Below, piece by piece: positions 12,332 to 24,113 of a stretch of DNA of 64,000 nt; position 1 is the stretch's first letter, and every line of letters begins with the position of its first letter. Below the pieces are notes generated by a model, which was not told where the DNA came from, searched no databases, and worked only from the letters and a program-made list of their open reading frames with translations. A program made the position numbers and the translations under genes. This stretch comes from Delphinapterus leucas (lineage: Eukaryota > Chordata > Mammalia > Artiodactyla > Monodontidae): contig NW_022098000.1 in the NCBI RefSeq assembly GCF_002288925.2, positions 2,056,494 to 2,120,493 of the forward strand, given 5' to 3'.

Positions 12332-13315
12332 TATTTCAGTAGTTAGCAAACTCAATACAGCTACTGACAAAAAACATTTTAAAAATATTTAATTTTTAGA
12401 CATATGAATTATCTTATAAACATCTCTGTCAGAATAGTTTATTAAAACAAGACAGATATCAGGGTAGGAATTCAAAATCCCTAGCAGACCTCCATTCTTC
12501 ACCAGATGCCACCCAGGTGCAAGTCAGCCTTGCCGGGCCTCACCTCCTTCATCTTGGGGACGGGGCAGGAGTTAACTCTACCACCATGTATGCTGCCTAG
12601 GATCAGGTCACAGACAAAACCAATAACTAAAAGATACTTTAAGCTTTCATGTACGTAAAGGAATAATTTATAGGAGGGTTTAGATTCTGAACTAGACGAC
12701 CACTGAAGAATCCTTAAAGTTCTTTGATACGTAATTATATTCAGATCATCTTCCACAAATTAAGAAAAATTCATTTTAAAACACTCTGCACAAAAATAAT
12801 AACAGAACATATAAATAGATCTTTATTTTAAGAAACACTTTTTGAATTTAGTGTCTTCTATTTGATGACATAAATTAAGGCAAAAAAATAGGATCCTATA
12901 AATTTAAACTGTATGTCTGATGAAATACCGTAGCTCAAATTACAATGCAAGATACATTTTTAAGACTGGTACAAATCAAGATCCAGTCTTGTTGATAATA
13001 AACCTTTGTAAGTGAAGTTTGGCATCTTGGCATCTTTCATCTTGCTCTAGTATCATATCTATTCTAGATGATTATTTTGAATCCAGAATTCAAGGAGCAC
13101 AGACTTTCATTTTCAGTAGATAATTCTATCAGAATATCAAACATAAAGAGACAGCTCTTTAAAATAGAGAAAATGAAAATATAAAAAGACAGCACTTCAA
13201 AATGCAGAAAAAATGAAAATCTTGAACCGCAGAGGTTCTAACCAACCACAGCAGTCAAGCCTCTCATTCAATAACAATGAAGTCACTGTTCATGAGGATG
13301 GGGAAAAACTGGAAT
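12332..13315. other. Unassigned intronic sequence
   Basis: AT-rich DNA between two same-orientation SINEs, with no repeat or exon recognised. Confidence 0.45.
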
Positions 13316-13544
13316 AAAAGGAAGAAAAGGGCTTCCCTGGTGGTACAGTGGTTGAGAGTCCGCCTGCCGATGCAGGGGACATGGGTTCGTGCCCCAGTCC
13401 GGGAAGATCCCACATGCCGCAGAGCGGCTGGGCCCGTGAGCCATGGCTGCTAAACCTGCGCGTGCGGAGCCTGTGCTCTGCAACGGGAGAGGCCACAGCA
13501 GTGAGAGGCCCGCATATCACCAAAAAAAAAGGAAGAAAAGACAG
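13316..13544 (+). repeat. CHR-type SINE, short form, with perfect target-site duplication
   Basis: The body runs from 'ggcttccctggtggtacagt' at 13330 to an A-rich tail near 13530. The flank aaaaggaagaaaag (13316-13329) is repeated just after the tail (ending 13540). It is very similar to the copy at 12117 and in the same orientation. The A-rich start of the duplication fits L1 endonuclease cleavage. Confidence 0.95.
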
Positions 13545-16179
13545 AATGCAAATAGCTATCATTGAATAGTCTGGCAGAAATATACAGCGAGGTCAAACTA
13601 TTAACAATGATCACTGTAATACAAGAGAACACCTAACATTCATGATAAAAACACAGGTGTCACAAACATTTAAGTTCTCTAACATTTGTTTACAGCTTAC
13701 ATAATAATGTTTAATGAACACTAAAATCGTAAAGCAGAATATTTTCCCAAATTTTCCGCACTAGAGAGCTGTTGTCTCATTAAAACAAAAGGATATGATA
13801 CATCGGTGCAATGACTCAGATGAACTTACTAATAACCTGATTAAAAAAAAGCCTGATAAAAAACTGTTAAGGACAAAGATATGGGTTGTTCCCTAGTTTC
13901 ATAGTTTATTTTATGATTTAGATTCCAAATCTGTCTAACAATAGCTGACCAGAATCTCCACTTAACCTCTATTGTTCCAGATATTACCTCAGTCCTTCGC
14001 TCTGCTACTGTAAGGTTTTACTCTATTTTCCATGACTTTCTCCAAAGTCACAAAAATACCGAAGGCCTCTCCTCTGTCTTTACGCCCTTCGTAGGAGCTG
14101 GTTCCTACCTGCTCCTGGGAGCTCTCTACCTCCCTTCAGCTTCCCAACAGCATACCCACTGAGCTCCCTTCCATCCTTCCAGAACACTTCTTTCCAGGCT
14201 TCTTCATGCTCTCTTTCCCCAATCTTCCCCACAAGTATGAGCACTCCCCAAGGCCTGCCCTCAACCCTCCTCTCATCATTCCATGTTGCTCTCATCCAAC
14301 TTCAACAGAGCCTTGAAAGAACCGTGAGTTGAATAAATCACTTCTATCACCTATCGCTTTTCTGAATGTTAGAACTGCATTTCCAGTTACATGCCAGATT
14401 ATCTCCAAAAATGAGTAATTCTATTGGAACCTCAAACTAAACATATCCAAAACTAAAATCACTGTTTCATACACTCAATAGCCAAACAGACCAATTATCA
14501 ACACAGTTGTTTTCCATTTCTGTTCCAACTCACCCCCAAAAAGCAATCTGAAATGAGTCCTGGTGGATGTGGAAGTTAACCCCTAGCCAGCTTCACTCCT
14601 ACTCAGCAGCAGGTACTGACTGGCTGACCCCACACACTCAGCTGCAGCCAGTTACTAGGTGGACTCTGATGAAGCCTTGTCTTCATTTGCTGCCTTATCT
14701 CCTAGGTAAGCCAGGCCCAGCCATGGCCCTTAGTTGAACACAAAAGAAGCTGACCCTGGCTGATTAGCAGAAAAGGAGTTTAAGAGATTACTGGGCATCT
14801 CACAAAATTATTGGGAAGATGAAGAAATACGGTCAAAGTTAAGCTTCCAGGAACAAAGTCCCAACCATGTCACAATACAGGAGTGATTAGAAAATGGCCA
14901 TCACTGCAATCAACCACTGGGAAGTCCCTGCTGCCACCCCCCACCTCCACCAGCACAAGTGGAAGCTCTCTGCAGAATCTGCTTCTTCAGTTCTAACCAA
15001 AGTCTCATTGGAAGTGAGTCTAACAGGTTAAGTCTAAGTCATATGCCTATAAATCTGGCTACAAAAGAGGATGAAAATTTGAGTACAGCTTTCCATATTG
15101 GCAAGACTGACTCCTACATTAGCAAGGCTAGATCTATATTGGGAAAACTTGCCCAAATATAAAAAGACTATTCAAAAGGTGAGGTTAAATATAAACGCAA
15201 ATACTACTATATCCCACCTGTCCTTCCTGCCCCTGCCTCCAGGCCCACAAGGGTTCTGTCCAAGACCCTGCCAGACTGGGGTGAGCTCACTTCAATGTAC
15301 TTGCTGGAATGGGACCCACTCTGGGGCCCAGATTGCTTGGCTGGAGCCCAAATTCCCTGCCTGGGTACTGCCAGTCACCAGGCCCGGAGAGACCACCCTT
15401 GCTCCTGAGACCAACACCCACTCCCCCAGCCATAGCTACTTCCTCCTCCACACAAGGAGACCACCCAAAACTGTATCAATGTCACCACAGACCTGGCAGC
15501 ACTGGCAGTAAGAAGACACTCATGTTGTTGTATCCCATACACCAGTGAACCATCCTGGACACTGACATCAGTCTGGAGTAAGTCTGAGTGCTATGTACCC
15601 TCTGGACACTAGACTTTGATGGCAACTCCCCACACTCTCCTTGCCCTGTCCTCCTGGGCCAGCCTTTCCCCATCAACGGCCAAGCTCAAGGGCACGTGGC
15701 TCACACTCCCCCCTCTCCTTCTATCCATTCTGGGTTCTCAGAACTTCAAACCTGAATATTGCACCCATGTCCTCACAAATTCTCCCACATCAAAGCCCAC
15801 CTTGTGCCACCTCCACCAACTCATGTGCATATAAAATTCATATCAAATATTTAATTCTTTGGGAAACTGAACATCTCAGAGAAGTAAACTGTGTACAAAT
15901 ACAGAAAGCATGTGTGTGCTCCAGAATAATTCATCTCAGTGCCCTAAGGCACATCCTCAGAAGGAAGGAGACCTACAACTGGCTCCCCATCATCCTCATC
16001 ACTTGTACATGTGAGTATGAGTAGATACATGGGAAAAAAAACAGGTTTGGCAAGCAAATAAGTTATCTCTTTTCTGACAACTAGGCAAACTTAAGTACGA
16101 AAAATACTTCCTAAGTTGCTCTTTACAGACTGTGGATTGAGGTGGCAATCATGAAATATTAATGAATGAGTAAGAATAT
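13545..16179. other. Mostly unassigned sequence; GC-richer segment 14600-15830
   Basis: Positions 14080-14480 contain sequence resembling an ancient mammalian repeat ('tggaacctcaaactaaacat', 'tccaaaactaaaatcact') that I cannot name with certainty. Positions 14600-15830 are more CT-rich and GC-rich and contain several overlapping open frames of up to 137 codons. None of these resembles a known protein, and none shows coding-type third-position bias to my eye. Confidence 0.35.
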
Positions 16180-16538
16180 AAAAGTATAGGAGGGACCTCC
16201 CTGGTGGTACAGTGGCTAAGAATCTGCCTGCCAATGCAGGGGACACGGGTTCGAGCCCTGGTCCTGGATGATCCCACATGCCGCGGAGCAACTAAGCCCA
16301 TGCAACCACAACTACTGAGCCTGCACTCTAGAGCCCATGAGCCACAACTACTGAGCCCATGTGCTGCAACTACTGAAGCCCGCGCGCCTACAGCAACAAG
16401 AGAAGCCACCGCAATGAGAAGCCCATGCACCACAACGAAGAGTAGCCCCTGCTCGTCACAACTAGAGAAAGCCTGCACGCAGCAATGAAGACCCAACACA
16501 GACAAAAATTAATTAATTAATTATTTTAAAAGTATAGG
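16180..16538 (+). repeat. CHR-type SINE, long form, with perfect target-site duplication
   Basis: The head 'gggacctccctggtggtaca' starts at about 16192 and contains a good B box 'ggttcgagccc'. The body carries 'cacaactactgagcc' tandem units, and an (AATT)n/(AAAT)n tail ends at 16527. The 11-base flank aaaagtatagg occurs at 16180-16190 and 16528-16538. The long form differs from the short-tailed form in its whole 3' half. Confidence 0.95.
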
Positions 16539-17237
16539 TAACATGACCTTATCCCATTACTATCCCAAGGTTCAGTCCTTATCCCCCCTCTAAATTCATC
16601 CCTTATCTTTTTAATTTAGACCTAGATTTCTTACCTAAAATCCCCTTTGACTAACAGAAATTTTCTCTACATGAGTTTCCTCCCTAAAATTTCCCCTACA
16701 TTTTGTCTAGTGTAAATGTGGTCTTCTGCCCAGTTATCTTCTCCATTCAATCTTACTATTATGGCATTTGTATATGGACATTTTTAAGCCTTCTTATTTA
16801 TAAATACCTCCTATTCTTTGGTGAAGGATTTTTTAGCATTTATTTGACACTATTAAGAGCTGCCTTGTAGCAACCTTCTGGCTATAAATATTCACCTATT
16901 TGCAAAAGGCTAACTTCCTGTTAAAATAATGATTTACAATTTTTGTGTTCAAACAGATTAGCAAGGTGTTAGATGGCTGCACACATACTTGTCAAAAGAA
17001 GTGCAAAAAGATGCATGCTTCCTTTTCTTTCTTTAACCAGTAAAAAGTGACTGAATAAATTAATGAATTTCTATCTTTGTTTTAAAGATTAATCAGTGTT
17101 TCCTTTAACAAATTAGAGATCCCTTTCCTTCTCCAAACTGGCATAGCTGTTGAATTATGTTTTTACAATGCTATACTAATTGTTATTTGTGTATCTATTC
17201 ATGTCAACTGGAAGAGTACATAAGCTACTTGTATCAA
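16539..17237. other. Unassigned AT-rich intronic sequence
   Basis: No feature is recognised here. Confidence 0.5.
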
Positions 17238-17545
17238 GAATCCTGTTTTACATAGAGAACAGACTTGTGGTTGCCAAAGCGGGTGGGGAGACTGGGAATT
17301 TGGAATTAGCAGATGCAAACTATTACACATAGAATGGATAAACGAGGTCCTACTGTATAGCACAGGGAATTATATTCAATATCTTATGATAAACCAAAAT
17401 GGAAAAGAATATGAAAAAGAATGTATATATATGTGTAACTGAATCACTTTGCTGTAGAGTAGAAATTAATGCAACATTGTAAATCAACTATACTTCAGTA
17501 AAATAAATTTTTTAAAAAATAAATTAGAAAAAAAATGAATCCTGT
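17238..17545 (+). mobile_element. Short 5'-truncated LINE-1 (3' UTR only)
   Basis: The element begins near 17252 ('gagaacagacttgtggttgc'), passes 'cctactgtatagcacaggga', and ends in the cetartiodactyl L1 3' end 'ctatacttcagtaaaataaa' plus an A-rich tail. The 9-base flank gaatcctgt occurs at 17238-17246 and 17537-17545, marking a truncated insertion. Confidence 0.88.
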
Positions 17546-18636
17546 CTTAAACCACTTCTACTCCACATCCCATATGTAGAAAGCACTTAAGAAACATTTG
17601 TTTACACACTGCATATATGCTGTTGGACACTATACTAGGTGCCAGAAATATCAAATATTTAACAGTCCAGCAAGTTGACTGGTAATAAAGAAGGTAAGAA
17701 AAGAACTCTGATAATTAAGGAGCAATGCTTCACCTGCAACTACATTCAGCTATTCGAAATCTGTGGCTTCTTTGCCAGGTTAGTGACAAGTGACTTCACA
17801 CATGGGATTACTTTGTAAGTACATACAACTTCTATAAATTAGTATTGTTTCACTTAAGTCCCAAAGATAAACTAGGTTCTAACAAACACAATACTAACAA
17901 GTTGTCACCATAACTGTATTAGAAAAATTAACAGCTCTCATCATCCAATCCTTTCTTTAAAACTCTTTAAAAAGGTTTCTATTTTTATTGATTAATATTT
18001 TACTTCTCTTACAAATGGTTATAGAACACCTCTCTCCCCATTTTTCTTTTTAGTCATTCATTCAATAAACGTTTATTAAGTCTTTATAATACACAAAGTA
18101 ATATGGTAAACACTGAGAGTTTAAAGATGAAAAAGAACCATCTCATCTTTTCAATCTATGTTTCTCAACTGTCATAAAAATATTCATGTTAATATTCATG
18201 TTCTTTAATGGGTATCAGTTGTGATTATCCTTTGCAGAGGGTATGAAAGTGGCCTCTGATTGTCCAGTCCAATGTTGTTTGGGCTCTGAACTGAACTGAA
18301 AGGATGAAGCCCAGGTGCACCTCACCTTTGCAGCAGCAGAACTCCTACCAACCCCACAACTTATTTCCCACTTAGCCAAATACATCAAGACCCAGATCCA
18401 GTAACAGTCCACATCAATGTATTTACAGCAAGTACCTTTGAGCTTATGTGTAATTATTTTCTAAGTGTTTCCTGTTGTTCATTTGCCTTTCTGTCTAGAA
18501 CTTAAGCTTTCAAGTTACAGGGACAACATTAAGTGCCTCTGTATCCTTTCAAAGCCCTGGCAACAATGCTGAGAGTACAGTATCTTCTCAATGAACAACA
18601 GAAAGATGGGATAAGCACATAAATACCAAGATGTAT
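17546..18636. other. Intronic sequence with probable L2 fragments
   Basis: Positions 18050-18130 ('cattcattcaataaacgttt' onward) look like the 3' end of L2 on the minus strand. Positions 18480-18600 ('ctgtctagaacttaagcttt' onward) look like L2 on the plus strand. The rest is unassigned. Confidence 0.5.
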
Positions 18637-19721
18637 AAAAAAGAGTTTAAAAAATTATCTGGTTAAAAATGAGCAGAGAACCTGAATAGGCATTTTTCTT
18701 TTTTCATTTTTTTCTTTTGTTTTCCTTTGATTTTTATTTTACATTGGAGTACAGTTGATTTACAATGTTGTGTTAGTTTCAGGTGTAGAGCAAAGTGGTT
18801 CAGTTATACATATACATATGTTGAATAGGCATTTTTCCAAAGAAGACATACAGATGGCCAAAAGGCACATCAAAAGATGCTCAACAACACCAATCATCAG
18901 GGAAATGCAAATCAAAACCACAATGAGATATCATATCACACCTGTCTGAATGGCTATTATCAAAAATACAACAAATAACAAGTGTTGGTAAGGATGTGGA
19001 GAAAAGGGAACCCTTGGGTACTGTTGGTGGGAATGTAAATTGGTGCAGCCACTATGGAAAACAGTATGGAGGTTCCTCAAAAAATTAAAAATGAAACTAC
19101 CATATGATCCAGCAATTCCACTTCTGGGTATTTTTCCAAAGAAAACAAAAAAATTAGAAAAGATATATGCACTCCTATGTTCACAGAAGCATTATTTATA
19201 ATAGCCAAGATATGGAAGTGCCCAATGACAGATGAATGGATAAAGATGTGGTATATACTATATATATAATGAAATATTACTCAGCCACAAAAAATAATGA
19301 AACCTTGCCACTTGTAACAACATGGATGGACCTGAAGGGTATTATGCTTAGTGAAATAAGTCAGACAGAAAAAGACAAATACCGTATGTGTTCACTTATA
19401 TGTGGAATCTAAAAAACAAAACTAACAAATGTAACAAAAGAGAAACAGACTCATAGATATTGAGAACAAACCAAAGGGGAGATGGGTAGAGGCAAGAGCA
19501 AACTAGGTGAAGGGGATTCAGAGGTACAAACTACCAGTTATAAAATAAATAATCACAGGGATGTAATATACAGCACAGAGAATACAGTCAATATTTTATA
19601 ACAACTTTGAATGATGTATAATCTCTCAAAATATCAAATCACTATGTTGTATACTTAAAACTAATATGTCAGCTATACTTCAATAAATTAAATAAATAAA
19701 AATTGAAAAAAAAGAGTTCAA
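18637..19721 (+). mobile_element. LINE-1 3' fragment with target-site duplication and a nested smaller L1
   Basis: The element covers degenerate ORF2 C-terminal sequence ('atgcaaatcaaaaccacaat', 'cactatggaaaacagtatgg') and the 3' UTR up to 'ctatacttcaataaattaaa' and an A-rich tail. The flanks aaaaaagagtttaa (18637-18650) and aaaaaagagttcaa (19708-19721) differ at one base and mark the insertion. A 123-base inverted L1 piece (18699-18821) sits inside it. Confidence 0.9.
18683..18837 (-). mobile_element. Tiny 5'-truncated LINE-1 inserted into another LINE-1
   Basis: Bases 18699-18821 are an L1 3' end in reverse orientation: a T-rich run (the tail), then 'acattggagtacagttgatt', then 'caaagtggttcagttataca'. 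It is flanked by the perfect 16-base duplication tgaataggcatttttc at 18683-18698 and 18822-18837, which lies within ORF2 sequence of the host L1. The insert is only about 120 bases, mostly 3' UTR. Confidence 0.92.
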
Positions 19722-20150
19722 ATCACTTATGTCTACTACAGTGTTTAACATTAGAGTCTCAAATATACTGAAAGATTTTATCATTTTGGTGATTTAAATT
19801 TTTTATATTAACTCATACATCCTCCATCAGTAAAAATTTTTACTCATCTGGTACAGCACAGTTCTTATGTCTCGAATTTCAGAAAATGGTACAGCCCCCT
19901 CCTTTCTATGTAAATGACTGGTTTCCTTTTTGCCTTTATTTCCAGAAAGCTTATAGCCAAATACAAAGCTCAATCCTATGATTGACACTTGAGAGTTATG
20001 TTCTTTTGTCCTAACTTTCTTTCCTTTTTCTTTTTTTAACTATTTTAATCAATGTGTTTTGTGTAAGCTGCCTCAGATGTTTTGTGGGAACAAAGAGGTT
20101 ATAAATGAATTTACCTACTATGAAAAAGATATACACCAAGGTTCTATTTA
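19722..20150. other. Unassigned AT-rich intronic sequence
   Basis: No feature is recognised between the L1 and the following SINE. Confidence 0.5.
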
Positions 20151-20532
20151 AAAGTTCACATTTTTGGGACTTCCCTGGTGGCGCCGTGGTTAAGAATCCG
20201 CCTGCCAATGCAGGGGACACAGGTTCGATCCCTGGTCCAGGATGATCCCACATGCCACGGAACAACTAAGCCCGTGCACCACAACTACTGAGCCTGTGCC
20301 CTGGAGCCCGTAAGCCACAACTACTGAGCCCACGTGCCACAACTACTGAAGCCCGAGCGCCTGGAGCCCATGCTCCACAACAAGAGAAGCCACTGCAATG
20401 AGAAGCCCACGCACCGCAATGAAGAGTAGCCCCCATTCGCCGCAACTACAGAAAGCCCGCACACAGCAACGAGGACCCAACGCAGCCAAAAATAAATAAA
20501 TAAATATATATTTTTTTTAAAGTTCACATTTT
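20151..20532 (+). repeat. CHR-type SINE, long form, with perfect target-site duplication
   Basis: The head 'gggacttccctggtggcgcc' starts at 20167. The B box is 'ggttcgatccc', the body has 'cacaactactgagcc' units, and the end is 'acgcagccaaaaataaataa'. The 14-base flank aaagttcacatttt occurs at 20151-20164 and 20519-20532. Confidence 0.95.
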
Positions 20533-20989
20533 CTTTTGTCCACCAAAACATACGTCAATTCAAATTTATTCTCCTCCACTTTTCCTTCTCCTCTAAGTTT
20601 CTGTCAATCATCCACATTCTTAAATTGTATTGTCTATTAAATTTACTATAAAGGCCAAATTTTCTGCCCATCCCTTCACACAGTTTTGAGTTTCACTGCT
20701 ATTTTCTTTCATTTCTTTCAAATTACTACTTTTGAGTGGATCAATATCGTAGTTATAAGGCTTAGTGTGGTCTCTCTCTGTGTTCCAGACACCTATTTTT
20801 AGCTAACAGGTAGCTAATTCCCAAAAAAACTTTCATCAATGACATAGGCCATAAAAAGCAAGCTTGTAAGTACTGAGATTCTTTCACTAAGTTTATGAAG
20901 TGTTGGTATATTTTGAAGAAGTCAGAATATGAGACTCATGGCTCTTATATCACTCTCTCCATTCCCTAGTAAACTAATAAGACCATTTA

Positions 20990-22135
20990 ATGCAAACTAT
21001 TTCTTAGACAGAAAATGAATCATAAAAGAAAAAACTGATAAAGTGGACTTCATCAAAACTTAAAATTTTTCCTCTTCAAAAGAGATTGTTAAAACAAACA
21101 AAAACAGGCAAGTATAGACAGAGAAAATATTCACAAAACACACAAATACACATATACATATTTATATATGAATGTGTGTATACAGACATAATTATATATA
21201 CACACACACACACACACACAGAATTCTATACAGAGAGAACTGTATATATATAATATACAGAATTGTGTGTGTGTGTGTGTGTATAGAACTCATAAAACCC
21301 AATAAAAAGACAAACAGCCCAATTTTTAAAATGTGAAAAGGATATAAACAGACACTTTATCAATGGAGATATATGAATCACAAATAAGGGCTGAAAAGAT
21401 GGTCAACATCATTAGTCATTAGGGAAATTAAAAGCATAATGAGATGTCATCACACACCCATTAGGACTGTTAAAATCTTTAATTCTGATAATACCAACTT
21501 TTGGCAAGGTTGCAGCATAACTGGAACTCATACACTACTGGTGGAAATGCAAAAGACTCTAGCCTAGTGCCTCATAAAATTCAACATACTTTGTACATAC
21601 TTAGCCTACAACCCAGCAATCCCATTCAGAGGTATTTACCCAAATGTTCACAGCAGTTTTATTCACTGTAGCCAAAAAGTAGAAGCAATCTAAATGTCCA
21701 TTAAGTGGGGATGGGATAAACAAACTGTGGTACATTCATACAATGAAATACTACACAATAATAAAAAAAAGAATGAACTACCAAAATATGAATTGACATA
21801 GATGAATACTGAAAACATAATACAGATCAAAAAAAGCCAAACACAGAAGGATATTTATATGGTTCAATTTATATAAAATTCTAAAACCAACAAAATTATC
21901 ATGACAGAAAGCAGATGAGTGTTTGCCAAAGGCCAGGTGTAGAAGGAGGAGATTAAACGCTTAAGGGACAAGGAATTTTGGGGGGTGATGGAAATATTAC
22001 ATATCTTGACTGTGGTGATGGTTCCCACAGCCGCATACACATGTCAAAACTCATCCAACTGTACACTTAAAATTGATGAATTTTATGTATGTCATTTATA
22101 CCTCAATGAAGCCAGTTTAAACATTCAAACATAAT
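20990..22135 (+). mobile_element. Old LINE-1 fragment (ORF2 C-terminus to 3' end)
   Basis: The order is degenerate ORF2 ('taaagtggacttcatcaaaa', 'ggaactcatacactactggt', 'aaactgtggtacattcatac') then 3' UTR ('gtgatggttcccacagccgc', 'ctgtacacttaaaattgatg'). There are many stops. A CA/TG inverted microsatellite interrupts it at 21199-21284. It is antisense to PRIM2. Confidence 0.85.
21195..21285. repeat. Inverted microsatellite: (CA)n facing (TG)n
   Basis: A (CA)n run ending 'cacagaattctatac' is followed about 40 bases later by the complementary 'acagaattgtgtgtgt' run of (TG)n. The arms, about 30 bases each, could pair as an imperfect hairpin with an AT-rich loop. It lies inside a decayed L1. 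Confidence 0.85.
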
Positions 22136-22985
22136 ACTTATAAAAAGAGTCCCAATCACAGAAAAGAGGAACAATTATTAAAAAGAAAAAATAGAGATCA
22201 TAAACATTAAAATATAACCTGCATACATTACTAACCTAAGGTATAATGTAGGCATATGTAATTCTAATCTTCACTACACTTATTCTCCAAGAATATGCTG
22301 CAAATCTTTAAGAAGTGAAAAAAAACCTACACTCTTATTTCAAATAGTTTCTATTCTGTTTGATGGCTTCTGTTTGATAGTCATGGGAAAAGTATACCTG
22401 ATCCTTAAAGAACAAGACTGTGAAACCAGGAGTGAGGGATTCTTAAGTGAATTAGGGCCCAGCTGCTGAAAAGGAGGCCCCATTGTAAGGCATTTCTTAA
22501 CAAAATGTCAGTTTCAACGCCTCAGATGCCAAAGATGGCCTTAAAGAGAAAAATACTAAGAACAGTTAAAGCAAACAGACTAGTAAGAGCAAAGAAGGTC
22601 ACTAGCATTGTTCCTTTAGGGAAACACACACACGCACGCATGTATGCGTGCACATACACACACACCTGGGAATAGGAGTTCTAACCATTTCCTTAGGATG
22701 ACCTAGAAAGAGAAAATAGCCTGCAATGCATATAAAGGACAGAACAGTTTTCTACTAACAAAGCTTACAGTGAAGCAACAAGGGTACTTAACTTGAACTG
22801 CGGCATTCAAATTTCTCCTAATTCTTAAACAAAGTTCTCTACCAAAAGTAAAATATAATCAACATTTGGATGTTTCTTTAGTGAAGAACTACATATTAAC
22901 ATTAACAGACATCATCTAAACTGAAGACAAGGCTTGTCCATTAGGCCTAAGCTACTCTAAACTACCTATTGTAAATCTAACAAAG
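22136..22985. other. Unassigned sequence with a short alternating purine-pyrimidine tract
   Basis: Positions 22624-22668 hold an interrupted CA/GCAT tract ('acacacgcacgcatgtatgc'). Otherwise there is no repeat or exon. Confidence 0.45.
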
Positions 22986-22989
22986 CACG

Positions 22990-23490
22990 TATATTACTTG
23001 TAAGCTGAAAACTACAAAACTGATGAAGGAAATCAAATACAATCCCCATAAATGGAGAGACATACCATGTTCATGAATTGGAAAATGCAACATAGTAAAA
23101 ATGTCAATTCTTCCCAAGTTGGTATATAGGATTAGTGCAATTTCTATCCAAATAATGGCAAGATTTTTTGAAGACATAAACAATATTATATTAAAATTTA
23201 TGTGGAAAGGCAAAGGAACTAGAACAGCTAAAACAATTTTGAAAAAGAAGAAAAGTAGGAAGAATCAGACTACCTGATTTCAAGACTTATTATATAAGTA
23301 CAGTCATAAAGACTGTTAAAGGCAGAGGATAAATCCATACATCACCATAACTGAACAGAGAATCCAAAAATAAATCTACACAAATATGATTTTGATGAGG
23401 ATGCAAAAGCAATGCAACAAAGGAAAGATAGCCTTTCCAACAAATGATACTGAAACAATTGGACATCCATAGGCAAATAAAGGAATGAAT
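22990..23490 (+). mobile_element. Old LINE-1 ORF2 internal fragment
   Basis: Degenerate ORF2 past the reverse transcriptase core is readable: 'gagagacataccatgttcat' (the DIPC region), 'gatttcaagacttattatat' (LPDF region), and 'agatagcctttccaacaaat' (SLFNK region). There are many stops and gaps. It lacks a 3' end, so it may be a broken remnant. Confidence 0.8.
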
Positions 23491-23894
23491 GAATAAACAA
23501 ACAAACAAAAAAACTACCTATTACTGCCTAGTTGCATCTTCCGGTAGGTTGTTAATCTTTCTTACCATAACACTGTGATAAACTAACAGAGTTATGAGGG
23601 GAAAAGTTTAAAAAATAAAACTGGAGAGTGTATGTAAGAGTGTGTGTGTGTGTGTGAGTGTGCGTGTGCATGCACATGCACACCTGCACATGTAACATAC
23701 TGCCTCAGGCCCAACCCTCATTATGCAACTGATAAATATTTGCCAAATGAAAAATTCCTTGGCCAAAGTGTTAAACAAAAAAAATGAGAGTTAGAAATAC
23801 ATAAAACATTGAAGCCATCAAGGTAAAGCAGTAATTTCTATGACTTTCAGTATGTAATTTTTTTCAGGCATCTTAGGAAGTAGAAATGATTTCC
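23491..23894. other. Unassigned sequence with a (GT)n tract
   Basis: Positions 23639-23690 hold an interrupted (TG)n/(CA)n microsatellite ('gtgtgtgtgtgtgtgtgagt', then 'gcatgcacatgcacacctgc'). Nothing else is recognised. Confidence 0.5.
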
Positions 23895-24113
23895 TTCTTA
23901 ATTTTTTTTTTTTTTGCGGTACGCGGGCCTCTCACTGTTATGGCCTCTCCCGTTGCGGCGCTCCGGACGCGCAGGCTCAGCGGCCATGGCTCACGGGCCC
24001 AGCCGCTCTGCGGCATGTGGGATCTTCCCGGACCGGGGCACGAACCTGCGTCCCCTGCATCGGCAGGCAGACTCTCAACCACTGCGCCACCAGGGAAGCC
24101 CTTCTTAATTTTT
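23895..24113 (-). repeat. CHR-type SINE, short form, minus strand, with perfect duplication
   Basis: The T run (tail in reverse) starts near 23903. The body reads in reverse to 'caccagggaagccc' at 24100. The 12-base flank ttcttaattttt occurs at 23895-23906 and 24102-24113. It is in the same orientation as PRIM2 and close to consensus. Confidence 0.95.

Noticed and set aside
12044..13632. Several 60-108 codon open frames on both strands over the SINEs at 12107-12331 and 13316-13544
   Set aside because: The same peptides recur at every short-form SINE in the window (23895, 41950, 52957). They are translations of a non-coding tRNA-derived repeat.
15098..15511. Open frame of 137 codons in a GC-richer stretch
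   Set aside because: No similarity to a known protein that I can see, no splice or promoter context, and three overlapping frames of similar length in the same region suggest composition only.
16246..16262. tRNA gene suggested by B box ggttcgagccc
   Set aside because: It is the tRNA-derived head of a CHR SINE. There is no cloverleaf with intact anticodon arm and the element has SINE body, tail and duplications.
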